Position numbers and translations under genes: made by a program
From: Gnetum montanum
Lineage: Eukaryota > Streptophyta > Gnetopsida > Gnetales > Gnetaceae
NCBI GenBank assembly: GCA_015680685.1
Contig: MNCI01007569.1
Location: 124,001 to 188,000, forward strand
Direction: 5' to 3'
DNA: 64,000 bases
Part shown: positions 55,440-64,000 of the stretch, one piece after another
How positions within the stretch are numbered: position 1 is the stretch's first letter
Layout: each line of letters opens with the position of its first letter
The notes under the pieces: model-generated
Seen by the model: the letters and a program-made list of their open reading frames with translations, nothing else
Databases searched by the model: none
What the model was told of the DNA's origin: nothing

Positions 55440-56930
55440 TAGAGTAGCTCAATGTAGCTCATGTTCCTAGCAATGGTGGCTCTTCTATTAGCTACTTGCT
55501 TTTGTCATCAGGCTTTTTGAACTGATATCTATTAAGAAGTACTTGAAGTTTTTTTTCCTCTATCCTTAGATCATGTACCATCTATTTTTGTTGAGTAATG
55601 TTTGATGGAGTGGGTACATTCCATGGGCATGGTAGCTACAGAAACATTTGATTGGCCTTTACATACCATGCTACAAACTGTTGCCTCTCTTCCTCAAAAG
55701 CTTTGGCCATCTTTCTCAACTATTAATAGTCTCACATGCCACAAGCCAGGTTAGTTGCTACATCCTTTTGGCCTTGGTCGCTAGCTTTGATGATTTTGAG
55801 GTTGGAATTTGCAACATGTAACTTTTGCAAGGCATCTTTTCTATCTACAAACTCCTTCTCATACAATGCATACGCTACTGATACTTGCTACTCTAGTTCG
55901 TTTTTGGACCTTCCTGCTATCAACATGGCTAGATTAGCATACCAAATGTTTTCTTATTCCATGTACTCTATTAAATCTTCAATCTACAAATCTTTGTTTT
56001 TCATCCCAACTTGGTGGAAATGGGCAAGGCTATCTAGAATCAGCTGCCAAATAGGATTCTCTGCAAAAAGAGAACTGATCTTGGTCTTTGCCATTTAGAT
56101 CTCTTTTTTAATGATTTTCCTGTACATGCCTACCTAGTCCCTGAAATGATCTTTGAGTCTTTCATGCTTCTTGGCCTCATTTTATCATGCATGAATTTTA
56201 ATTGTAGATTTCTAATGAATGGCATAGACCTCCCTCATTGATAGGGTTTTGTCTTCATAACTCAAGTGACTCATATCTTTCTTAACACAAACTAATTGTT
56301 CTAAAATTTGTTGGATGCTCTCCTTGAGAAAATTATTCTATTTTTCTATATTTGTCAACTGAGCATTATTAGTATAGTAGTTAATTGTTTATTTTCTTCT
56401 TGTAAGGTGGTGAGTGCTTTGGCATGTACATATGTTTGAGCTTCTGCCACTAATGAATCTCACACTACCTTCTCCTTCTCTTTCTCAATCTTCATGCTAT
56501 GGTCAATCAAGTGCCTCACATGGTTGATTCTAAATTACTCAAGTTGGTTTGGTGCTAAAAATTATGTTGGATCTCTTCTTTCAACTCCTAAGGTGGCTAG
56601 CTCCTCTTGCAATCTTTGTACTTCACTTTTTGTACACTCAGTCCTAGTTTAAACCATGATTAATTTTTCTTTTGTGGTAGTCAAATTAGAATGAACTACA
56701 ATGATATCACTGAGGATATCAAAAATATTCTACATTACTTCTCATGTGTATAGTACTCTGTCTAGTATGTCTTCATGTTCTACAAGAATCATTGAGATAC
56801 TAGTGAGCATTTAAGCATCTCTTGCTCTATAAATATCAATTGGTGGCACAAAATGAACATTAAATGATTCTTTAATGTGATCCATTATTAGTTCAACTCT
56901 TCAACACACATCTCTTGCATATAGGAATTT
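55440..56930 (-). pseudogene. A7 ORF2 remnant, coiled-coil part
   Basis: Minus strand. The first portion follows the protease without the usual start. SNLTTTKEKLIMV, SEVQRLQEELATLGVERRDP, then AEAQTYVHAKALTTLQEENK matches the A1 ORF2 (QVQTYMHAKALKALQEEK). Long charged helices with many stops follow, ending QVANRRATIARNMSYIELL. The PF20167-like N-terminal domain is missing. The reverse frame 55736-56098 on + is a shadow. Confidence 0.6.
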
Positions 56931-56949
56931 TTGCACACACATCTCTTCA

Positions 56950-57480
56950 ACACATCTTTTGCATACTATATTATTTTCCTAGTTAATTTCTCATATTCTT
57001 CACACACAATTGCACTCGTTATCACTGTATGCAATACATGGAACTCTGCATCTCTAAATAATTCCAACTTCATCTTCCTTGGAGATTTCCAAGGACAACT
57101 CTCTAATCCCAAGCTTAGCATCTACAATACTATGCCAAGCCCTTCTCATTATGATAAGGAACTCTCCATTGGTTTTACCTACATAAATAACCAAAAAGTC
57201 AATAAGGTAGGACTAGCCACTAATAGTAGTGATCACATTATTCACTTATCCTAATGGAACTATGAACAACTTGTCTGCAACCTCTAGTTGAATGTTACTT
57301 TTCTTTAATGGTGGCAAATTCTAGGCTTGATACATATCTTGTGATATCAAATTCACCCCTAACCTAGAATGAAGTAGAGCCTTGAATAGTTTCTAACCTA
57401 CTATTTGAATATATACCAAGAGACTTTCCAGATCTACTCATTTTTTTAGGAAGTGCTCCTGCCTTGATGCAATGTGTAAT
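56950..57480 (-). pseudogene. A7 aspartic protease remnant
   Basis: Minus strand: KALLHSRLGVNLISQDMYQA near 57390 (the DLG of A6 is HSR), LFIVPLG, DFLVIYVGKTNGEFLIIMRR, AWHSIVDAKLGIREL. Same fold order as in A5 and A6. Inactive. Confidence 0.72.
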
Positions 57481-57489
57481 AGTCTAAGT

Positions 57490-58925
57490 TGGCATGACAA
57501 TTGTCACATTGGCATTGGACAATGATGAAAGCTTGTTGTTTCCTAGAGGATTAGATGTGGATAGCGTTGAAGTATATGTCATCCCCATTTTCTCAACTCT
57601 CTTAGGACTCGTTTGGAAGAATGGTCATTTCTTGGATTGTGGTTCATGCATGATTTTCTCCTCTTGCATGTTGACTATCCTAGTTGCATTCTTTTGGTGG
57701 GGCTATGATAGAAATTCTTCCTACATGACACAAATGGTAACGTAGGTAGTAAAGAGTTAGGAGGTTGACTTAATGAACTAGCTACTTGAGGATGCACATA
57801 TGGATTCAAGTCTATCCTTGGAGGTGTAGGTCTATGGTATTCTACTAGATAGTATTAAGGATTCTAAACTGTTGTATTTCCTAGTGAAAGCATATGCTCA
57901 ACATAGTATCCATACGGGTCTAGTTGCCAATATGGATACTATTGTCTTGGTGGTGGATTTGCCCATGATTGTGTTTGGTACCACTATTAATGGTACTATT
58001 CTTATGGCTACAAAAAAGCTCCACTAGGATAATAGGCCAATTGGAAGATTTGTCGATAATTACCTTGAGGATAAGATAACTGTTTTGGCATTTTCTTCTT
58101 GACGAATCTTGGATTTAGCACATATGTTCCTGTTTCTTGCAAATGTGTCATTATAGGATAACATCCCTTAGGATGTTTATACTAGCACACTGTACATCCT
58201 TCCTTCTCATCTAATCTTGTATCTGAACATTCCACTACTGAAGCCACTTTTCCTTTTCAACTAAAGTCTCTTTTCTTCTTTTTCTCCTTACCTTTTCTGA
58301 AGGCTTGCTCAGTTCTTTCTTCCACAATTTTTAAAGTTGTTGTGAATTTTTCATCCACTAAATCACACATCTTTTCTACCTTTGTTGCTATATCAACAAC
58401 ATATTTTTGAATAGGTAGTGTCTTTTTTTGTATCACCTCTTCCAAGGTTTCTTCTTCCTATTGATCACATACTTGTACATCCCTCTTCTAGATAGATGGA
58501 TCTTTGTTATACTCTTTGGTTGATTCTCTCTTCTTCAGTTCACCTTCTTCCTTTGCCACTTGATCAATGAGTCTCTAAATTTGATGGGTAGTCATTTCAA
58601 ATAGTCTACCTTGGGCATAAACCCCAAGGGTTTCCCTAGTTTTATTCCTTAGCCTAGTGACAATATGCCTAAGCTGCTTCCTTTGAAAAAAATTTATGGC
58701 CTAGGCACCTATGTAGAAGCAAATAGTATCTTCTCATCACCACATCAAGGGATTCATGGCTCCCTTACTTCCCATCCTTGGATCTACTTCCTTAAGTTTG
58801 ACACTTGAGAGTAAGTTTGGTATTTATCATTGACAAGTTCATGCATGGTATTCTATCTTCTGATTAATTCAAGTTCCAACGATCTGTCCCAATGTTTCAC
58901 CTCTTTGACGAGTATCCTTGGGAAC
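57490..58925 (-). pseudogene. gag: A7 gag remnant
   Basis: Starts abruptly at FPRILVKEVKHWDRSLELEL (58925-58870), inside the capsid domain. A frame 58445-58257 reads EEVIQKKTLPIQKYVVDIA and VEKMCDLVDEKFTTTL, matching the A6 linker. A degraded knuckle near 58180 and a P/Q-rich tail (QLAYYPSGAF, SWANPPP) follow. N-terminal half absent. Confidence 0.7.
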
Positions 58926-59553
58926 TATCACATCCCCATTCCCAAATGATGCTACTACATAACAAAGATGGCACCTCTTCATAACAAGTGTTATTATTAT
59001 TGTAACAAGACCCAAAATGGTAGTTGTAATTGAGATCCAAAAGGGTGCATTATAATAATAGACATGTCTCTTGAGGTAACCTTTGGGGGATTGACCTAAG
59101 GCATTTATACCTAGGCTTAGAGGTTGTGCCAAGCATGAGTGGTGAAGCTGGTAAAGGCAAGTCACAGGAGCTAGGTGAAGTAGGACAGGAAGGGAACTAG
59201 ACATTTCTTCTATCCAGTTGTAGGCCTAACCATGGTGGTAGTGCTGAATAGCCTCTAAGGGATAAATGTTGAATGAAGAAAACCACAAGAAACACTCTAA
59301 GAGAATGATCTAAATCCTCCATTCTATATTAATAAAGCATTCATTTTTTCTCTTTTTGCATTTTTTCTATTATTTCCTTTATGCATAATGTTGAATGTTA
59401 CATATATTTAACATTTGGTATATTTCCTTCTTACGTATAATATATATTTGATGTTTTTCATGACATCCAAAAATGGGATGTTATAGGAACAACTTTAATT
59501 TTTGTCAGTTACTCTCTATATTTTATAGGGCACATGCATCATGGAATCCTTAA
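58926..59553. other. Unassigned DNA between gag and 5' LTR of A7
   Basis: Expected here: gag N-terminus, primer-binding site, LTR end. None is present. The frame 59204-58869 on minus (MSSSLPVLLHLAPVTCLYQL at its start) crosses into gag in the wrong frame and is probably spurious. 59330-59520 is very AT-rich with a repeated TTTGGTATATTTCCTTC-like motif. It may be a filler from a deletion repair. Confidence 0.4.
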
Positions 59554-60263
59554 AGGTGGTGTATGATTAACTGATGTTATTCTGGCCATTAGTGCTCCTA
59601 ATCGTAAACATGATGAAATAAGTTCTAAGTCTACGTAATTAAGAAACATAAATCTATTTTAGCCTAACACGATGGACATCCATTCTTCATCTAGCATTCA
59701 TGCCTTGCACTTGTGTAGCTATCACTAGGATTACCAAGTGGAATCACTACTAGCAAACCAAGCAACACCACTACTGGATTACCAAATAACTACATTGAGT
59801 GCTCAAACCCAATCGTATCCATACTGCTTACTAATAACATGTAAAGTAAAGTGCTTAGAAAGTAAAGCATTAAGCTAGGAAAATAGTAAAAATTATGCTA
59901 AGTGAATACATAGAAAACTAATGGAATTCTACAATGTTGAAGGACAATCTCAATCTTTATTTCCATCATGAACTACATAAGAGTACAATTCATTTGAATA
60001 AAGACACCATTCAACTACCAAACATCACACTGTGGTCATTTGCTCTATCACTAAGTCTATGAAAACAAAATACAAGAATCTAGCTAAGGGTTGAATGAAT
60101 AGCTATCAAATCGTGCATCTAAGTGATGTATTTATAGGGTTTCACACATCCCAAGACATTGCATCAATGATAACATAGCATGTACTACAACATTGTATCT
60201 ACGACATTGTTGCTATGATATCGTAGATATGATATGGCTTCACAACAAAAATTAACTTTATTA
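59554..60263 (-). repeat. A7 5' LTR, truncated
   Basis: Matches the 3' LTR from about GGTGTATGATTAAC (59555) to the outer end (right). The last 170 bp or so of U5 are lost. TATAAATA on minus at 60136-60129. Confidence 0.85.
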
Positions 60264-60268
60264 GTAAG
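60264..60268. repeat. Target-site duplication of A7, right (GTAAG)
   Basis: One mismatch to GTAAT at 54383-54387. Confidence 0.75.
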
Positions 60269-61222
60269 GATTTACTTATTGTATAGATTTATATTGATGA
60301 TATTATTTTTGATGCCACTAATAAAAAATTATGCAAGAAATTTTCAAAACTTATGCAAAAAGAATTTGAAGGAAGCATGATGGAAAAACTGAAAAACTTT
60401 CTTAGATTCAAGTTAGTCAAACCAATGAAGGAACCTTTATCTATCAAACAAAGTACATAAAAATCCCATTTAAAAAATTCAATCTAGCTTCAGGTAAGGC
60501 TAAGACAACACCAATGACTACACATCTAAAGCTTAGTAAAGATGAATAAGGTAAACTAGTTGACCACAACTTTATAGAGGTATGATTGATAGTTTGCTTT
60601 ATCTAATTGCTAGTAGACCTACTATTACTTTTAGTTTTGGTATATATTAGATATCAAACTAATCCTAAAGAATCATACATAGATATCAAACTAATCCTAA
60701 AGAATCATACTTAAAAGTTGTAAAAATAATTTTCCACTATCTAGAAGGTATTACTGACTAGAAACTTTGGCATCCAAAGGACTCCACACTTGATCTTACT
60801 AGATATTGAGATGTAAATTAGGTAGGATGTATGGATGACCATTGAAGCACAAGTGGTAGTTTCTTCTTTATAGGAAAAAGTCCAATCTCTTTAGAAAACA
60901 AAAGGAAAAACTCCACAACCTTATCTATAGTAGATGTAAAATATATTTCAACCAAACATTACTATGCATAAATTATTTAGATGAAAGAAATACTCAAGGC
61001 TTTGGAAATCAAATCAGATAACACACCTATTTTTTATGATAATAATAGTACTATCAACATGACCAAAATTCCAGTTCAATATTCTTGAACTAAGCATACT
61101 GAAATTTAGCATCATTTCATAAGAAAACATTATAAACTTGGGCATGTTAAGCTAGAGTACATTGGGAGAGAAGGTTAACTTACAAATGCCTTCACTAAGC
61201 CTACTGATAAACAAAGACTCAT
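60269..61222 (+). pseudogene. K1 RT end and RNase H
   Basis: Resumes after A7: the RT centre YIDD is intact at 60290-60301 (IYIDDIIFDATNKKLCKKF). RNase H: SLLYLIASRP, GCMDDH then STSGSFFFIGKSPISLEN, STKHYYA, PIFYDNNSTINMTKIPVQYS, TKHTEI, HHFIRKHYKLGHVKLEYIGR and NAFTKP. A 32-bp direct duplication at 60651-60710 shifts the frame. Stops present. Confidence 0.82.
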
Positions 61223-61498
61223 ATCACCATGTATAGGTATGGGGATAGGACCCTGTCCTATCAGGTAAGGAAGATGTATCTCTCACCCTATTTTTTAGAT
61301 AGGATAGTTTATGTGTGATAATAAAAAAGGAGGGAAGATCACATATGTAGTGGGAGTTTTATAAGGAAACTTCTTTTTGATTATATGTCTATCTATTTTT
61401 ATGTCCAAATTTATCTCCCAAACAATATATACCTACCTATTCTTGCTTTTATGCTAATCCATTGTTCAAGTTTTAGACATCACCAAAAAGAAGAAGAT
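61223..61498 (+). other. K1 3' untranslated part and polypurine tract
   Basis: No gene seen. CAAAAAGAAGAAGAT at 61484-61498 ends at the LTR start and is the PPT. Confidence 0.7.
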
Positions 61499-62570
61499 TG
61501 TTGACCTTTTAGTGTGTTAAAACTTTGAAAAATGAAGAACTGGTCAATGTGTTTTGTAAAAAGTTATAAGTGAGCTTAAGACATGAATGTGACCAAGCAA
61601 AGAACAAGAATAAACAATCTAGCATGATGGAATCTAGGAGAAGATGTGAGAAATAAAAAGAAGTTCATGAGGATAGGAGATGTCCCAAGCTAAGAGAAGA
61701 TGTCTTGTAATCTATCAACACTTCTTCTAATTCTAGAAGATGTCTCTATTGAGAACTCTAGTTTTAACTAAGACATATTTCAATTCCAAAAGATGTGTCA
61801 ACTAAGAAAGGTTAATCTCTGGTAAGACATATCTCTAAAATAAGACATGTCTCCCTCAAAAATAATACATATCCCACAAGATGTATTGGCTTCCTTAAAG
61901 GCATTCCCTCAAAGACACCTAGTGTCAACATAAGACATCTCTTCTACAAGGTACCAAAACATAGTGAGACATCTTAGGCCTTACAAAAGACATCTTAACT
62001 AGCTATTTCTATCCATGTAACGATTTCAATGGGCAAATGGAGGAGAACAAGGCTATAAAGTAAATTCAATCTCCAAGGGAAAAATAGAATCCTTCATCAA
62101 GTAATTAAGCAAGAAATTGTATATATGTTTGTGAAGTTTACAAATCTTAATTTTCTATCATTTTTTGTATTTTTCTATGTGCCTTAAAGCAAGGAATTTG
62201 AAGTTTAGTTCATTTATTCCTTGATTTTCTTTTTTAATTGTAAGCCCTAAGGAGCTGGACGTTCTCTACCCTACAAGATTAATGAACTTCTTGTGAAAAG
62301 ACATTAATTGTAAAGACTTATGGCTTACTGGAACCTTGAGGTGTTGGATGTGTTTCTAAAAGGAAACATCCCTTTTGGAGCTATAGAGCTTTACTTGTGA
62401 CAGTTTTAGTGTCCGTGAAATCACATTTTAAAGGAACAAAATTAGGGAACCACATGTGGAAGGATTCTACCATCCAAATGTGGATGTACCCAAGTTAGGG
62501 AACCACATAAATTAGCTATACAAAAAATTGGGCATTGTTGGCCTAAACTATTTATCCCTCCTATAAATTA
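61499..62570 (+). repeat. K1 3' LTR
   Basis: Starts TGTTGACCTTTTAGTG. Matches the 5' LTR to about CTAAACTATTTATCCC; about 35 bp of the 5' LTR end are not found. AGACATCTY-type units recur at 61740-61990. Confidence 0.82.
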
Positions 62571-62574
62571 TCAA

Positions 62575-63919
62575 TCCTAAATATCTAGTCCTAAGTTGAA
62601 ATAATAGTTTTCTAGCAAGATTATCTCCTTGATTAAGATTCCCCATGAAATCATAAGAATTTAATTCAAAAACTTCCTCAATCTTGGTAGCATTAGGATT
62701 ACCTCTTTGAAGAGCTTTGCTGGATGTGTCCTCCACTTTAATGGTTTGCACATCCTTGTCCTTGGTTGTCTTGAGAAGTGGATATTTCCATTGCTTATGC
62801 TCCCATTCTTCACACTTAAAGCATTAAATCTTGGATGAGTTACTACCTTGACCCTTGCCTTCCTTGTCTTGATCTTTCTTGGCTTTTCCCTTCTCATCAT
62901 TATTCCCTATCTCCTTATCATGGCTACCATCATTATCTTTAGATTTGGACTTAGATCTCTTCTCTGATTTGGATATTTCTTCCTTTCCCTTGGAAGATTA
63001 TTTGTCCCTGTTCCCAAATCCATTGTGTTTTTTTCTCCCTTAAGTGTCAATTTATAAGTCTCATTAAGAGTTTATGGCTCATAGAATGATAACTCTTGCT
63101 GACACATCATTTTGAGACCTCCTAAAAATATTGAAGCTTATTCACATCCCTTCTAGTTCCCCTTAGCTTAATGGTATAGTTTATAAAATTTTATGTATAA
63201 ATCCTAGATGTCTTTTCACCTTGCCTTAGGAATTTCAAATTCATGATCATTTCTTACCTTAGATGAAACTATATAAATTTTCTTCTCAATCTATATTTTA
63301 TTACATTTCAATCTCTAATGGGTTGATCGATCATTTATCTTTCATAACTATGAGATTTCTTTTTTGATCAAGTAGAAGTCATACCTTCTAAGTTGGATTT
63401 AACAATAAGCACCCTTTATTGCTTTGGTACCTCTACCAAATTGAAATACTTTTCAAGTACCTTTGGCCAACTTGAAAAAGCATTAGTGCCATCTACAACA
63501 TCAAAAGTCTTCAGTTCTACATACATAAGTCTAGCAGCATTTTAGAATGTCCTAGCAAGCCTTGCTTCATCTTCCTCATCAAGCTTATCATATGAAGTAG
63601 CGGTCACTAATGGAGCCCTTGGAATCCTAACATGAGAAATTGAATTTTCTCCCATTATAATTCTTAACTAATGGATTTCAAAACTCCCATAGCTAGATTG
63701 TCATTCCTCATCATTCCCTCCACCTAATAGAGAAACTTCTTCATTACTACTTGAATGTTAATGCACATCATCTTCATATGTTAGAATATGGCTAGAACTT
63801 GCATTTTTATCTCCCTTGGCACTAATCTCATTCAATCAAGAAACCATCAATTGAAAGGTATATTTCATGCTCTCCAAGTCTTTATTGAAGGCTTGAACCT
63901 CTTTGTTCTTAGGCACCAT
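62575..63919 (-). pseudogene. gag: C2 gag remnant
   Basis: Starts near 63919 (MVPKNKEVQAFNKDLESMKY). Mid part: LDEEDEARLARTF, DGTNAFSSWPKVLEKYF and FLGGLKMMCQQELSFYEP. Basic/charged region with KPRKIKTRKARVKV in another frame. The knuckle near 62825 reads CFKCEEWEHKQWKY, a CX2CX4H form whose last C is Y. A frame 62751-62548 continues QTIKVEDTSSKAL and EVFELNSYDFMGNLNQGDNL. The chromovirus form of the knuckle separates it from the Athila-like gags. Broken by stops. Confidence 0.75.
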
Positions 63920-63963
63920 TTAATTTGATAAAAATTTATAACCAATTTCCAAGTAACAATTGA

Positions 63964-64000
63964 CCTAATGATATGATACTAATAATGTTAGAGCATGTTT
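63964..64000 (-). other. C2 primer-binding site (initiator tRNA-Met, decayed) and end of 5' LTR
   Basis: On minus TAGTATCATATCATTAGG at 63981-63964, three mismatches to TGGTATCAGAGCATTAGG. The bases to its right read, on minus, ATGCTCTAACA, a plausible LTR end in CA. The LTR continues outside the window. Confidence 0.55.

Larger units (their letters stand above)
54388..60263 (-). mobile_element. A7: pol-deleted Athila-like element inside K1
   Basis: Right to left: 5' LTR 59554-60263 (its U5 end lost), unassigned DNA 58926-59553, gag 57490-58925, protease 56950-57480, ORF2 55440-56930, PPT 55257-55269, 3' LTR 54388-55256. Pol and the spacer are absent, so protease joins ORF2 directly. The K1 RT frame resumes after it. 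Confidence 0.85.
49570..62570 (+). mobile_element. K1: Ty1/copia element, split by A7
   Basis: 5' LTR 49570-50626, initiator-Met primer-binding site 50629-50640, gag 50683-51600, protease 52336, integrase 52662-53640, RT 53640-54382 and 60269-60560, RNase H 60560-61222, PPT 61484-61498, 3' LTR 61499-about 62570. The integrase-before-RT order proves copia. It sits in C2 at the gag/protease border. Gag type and RNase H motifs resemble the SIRE/Maximus group, an inference. Many stops; old. Confidence 0.9.
25530..64000 (-). mobile_element. C2: minus-strand chromovirus, split into three blocks by A5 and K1
   Basis: Right to left: 5' LTR end and primer-binding site near 63964-64000, gag 62575-63919, [K1 49570-about 62570], protease and RT start 48838-49566, [A5 29089-48837], RT/RNase H/integrase/chromodomain 26640-29088, 3' LTR-like about 25530-26600. 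The blocks join in the correct order and reading direction, so C2 was the resident element and A5 and K1 came later. It is CpG-poor and full of stops. The 5' LTR continues beyond the window. Confidence 0.85.

Noticed and set aside
55736-56098. Plus-strand 120-codon frame with hydrophobic text
   Set aside because: Antisense shadow of the A7 ORF2 coiled-coil region.
49565-62575. 5-bp target duplication for K1 (ACATA / CTATA)
   Set aside because: Two mismatches and an uncertain right LTR end; cannot be supported.

Overview
The window is AT-rich plant nuclear DNA made almost entirely of LTR retrotransposons nested inside one another. Plant origin rests on the lineages present: Ty3/gypsy Tat, Athila-like and chromovirus elements plus a Ty1/copia element. 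The primer-binding sites match plant tRNA-Asp and initiator tRNA-Met. I see no host protein gene, tRNA, rRNA or prokaryotic feature. The species cannot be named; a seed plant with a large, repeat-rich genome fits.

Layout, left to right. (1) 1-11261: 3' part of a decayed Tat-lineage element on + (label T0), with integrase fragments, a 24-copy short-repeat array and an LTR-like promoter region. A younger element A1 (390-7022, 5-bp target duplication CTAAG) sits in the T0 integrase; A1 has an intact gag but no reverse transcriptase. (2) 11262-13146: minus-strand Athila-like fragment A2 (gag + 5' LTR). (3) 13147-19172: + strand Athila-like fragment A3 (spacer, long ORF2, 3' LTR). (4) 19173-about 22020: + strand chromovirus 3' end C1, with a solo LTR (19279-20013, duplication ATAGG) in its integrase. 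(5) about 22030-25520: + strand Athila-like gag-pol fragment A4. (6) about 25530-64000: one minus-strand chromovirus C2 cut into three blocks. Its RT is split by the minus-strand Athila-like element A5 (29089-48837), which is itself split by the + strand element A6 (37697-44810, duplication CATAC). The C2 gag/protease junction is split by copia element K1 (49570-about 62570, +), whose RT is split by the minus-strand Athila-like element A7 (54388-60263, duplication GTAAT/GTAAG).

The Athila-like elements (A1, A3, A5, A6, A7) form one related group. Their LTRs begin TGATRA and end in ATCA variants. Gag has a CX2CX3HX4C knuckle, the primer-binding site matches tRNA-Asp, and an extra ORF (ORF2) occupies the env position after pol. 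The best preserved order, in A5, is LTR, gag, protease, RT/RNase H, integrase, a spacer of about 2 kb, ORF2, PPT, LTR. A1, A6 and A7 have lost pol, and A1 and A6 have also lost most of ORF2, so A1 would depend on an autonomous partner for replication. The less expected signals are a conserved 3' splice site with a branch point directly before the ORF2 ATG, a PPT-like G5 motif repeated at three fixed positions per element, palindromic GATATC arrays in U3, and covarying hairpins near 9.7-10.1 kb. Decay is dominated by C-to-T/G-to-A changes, as expected for methylated silent DNA. N gaps and single-N joins fall in the youngest LTRs and mark assembly faults.
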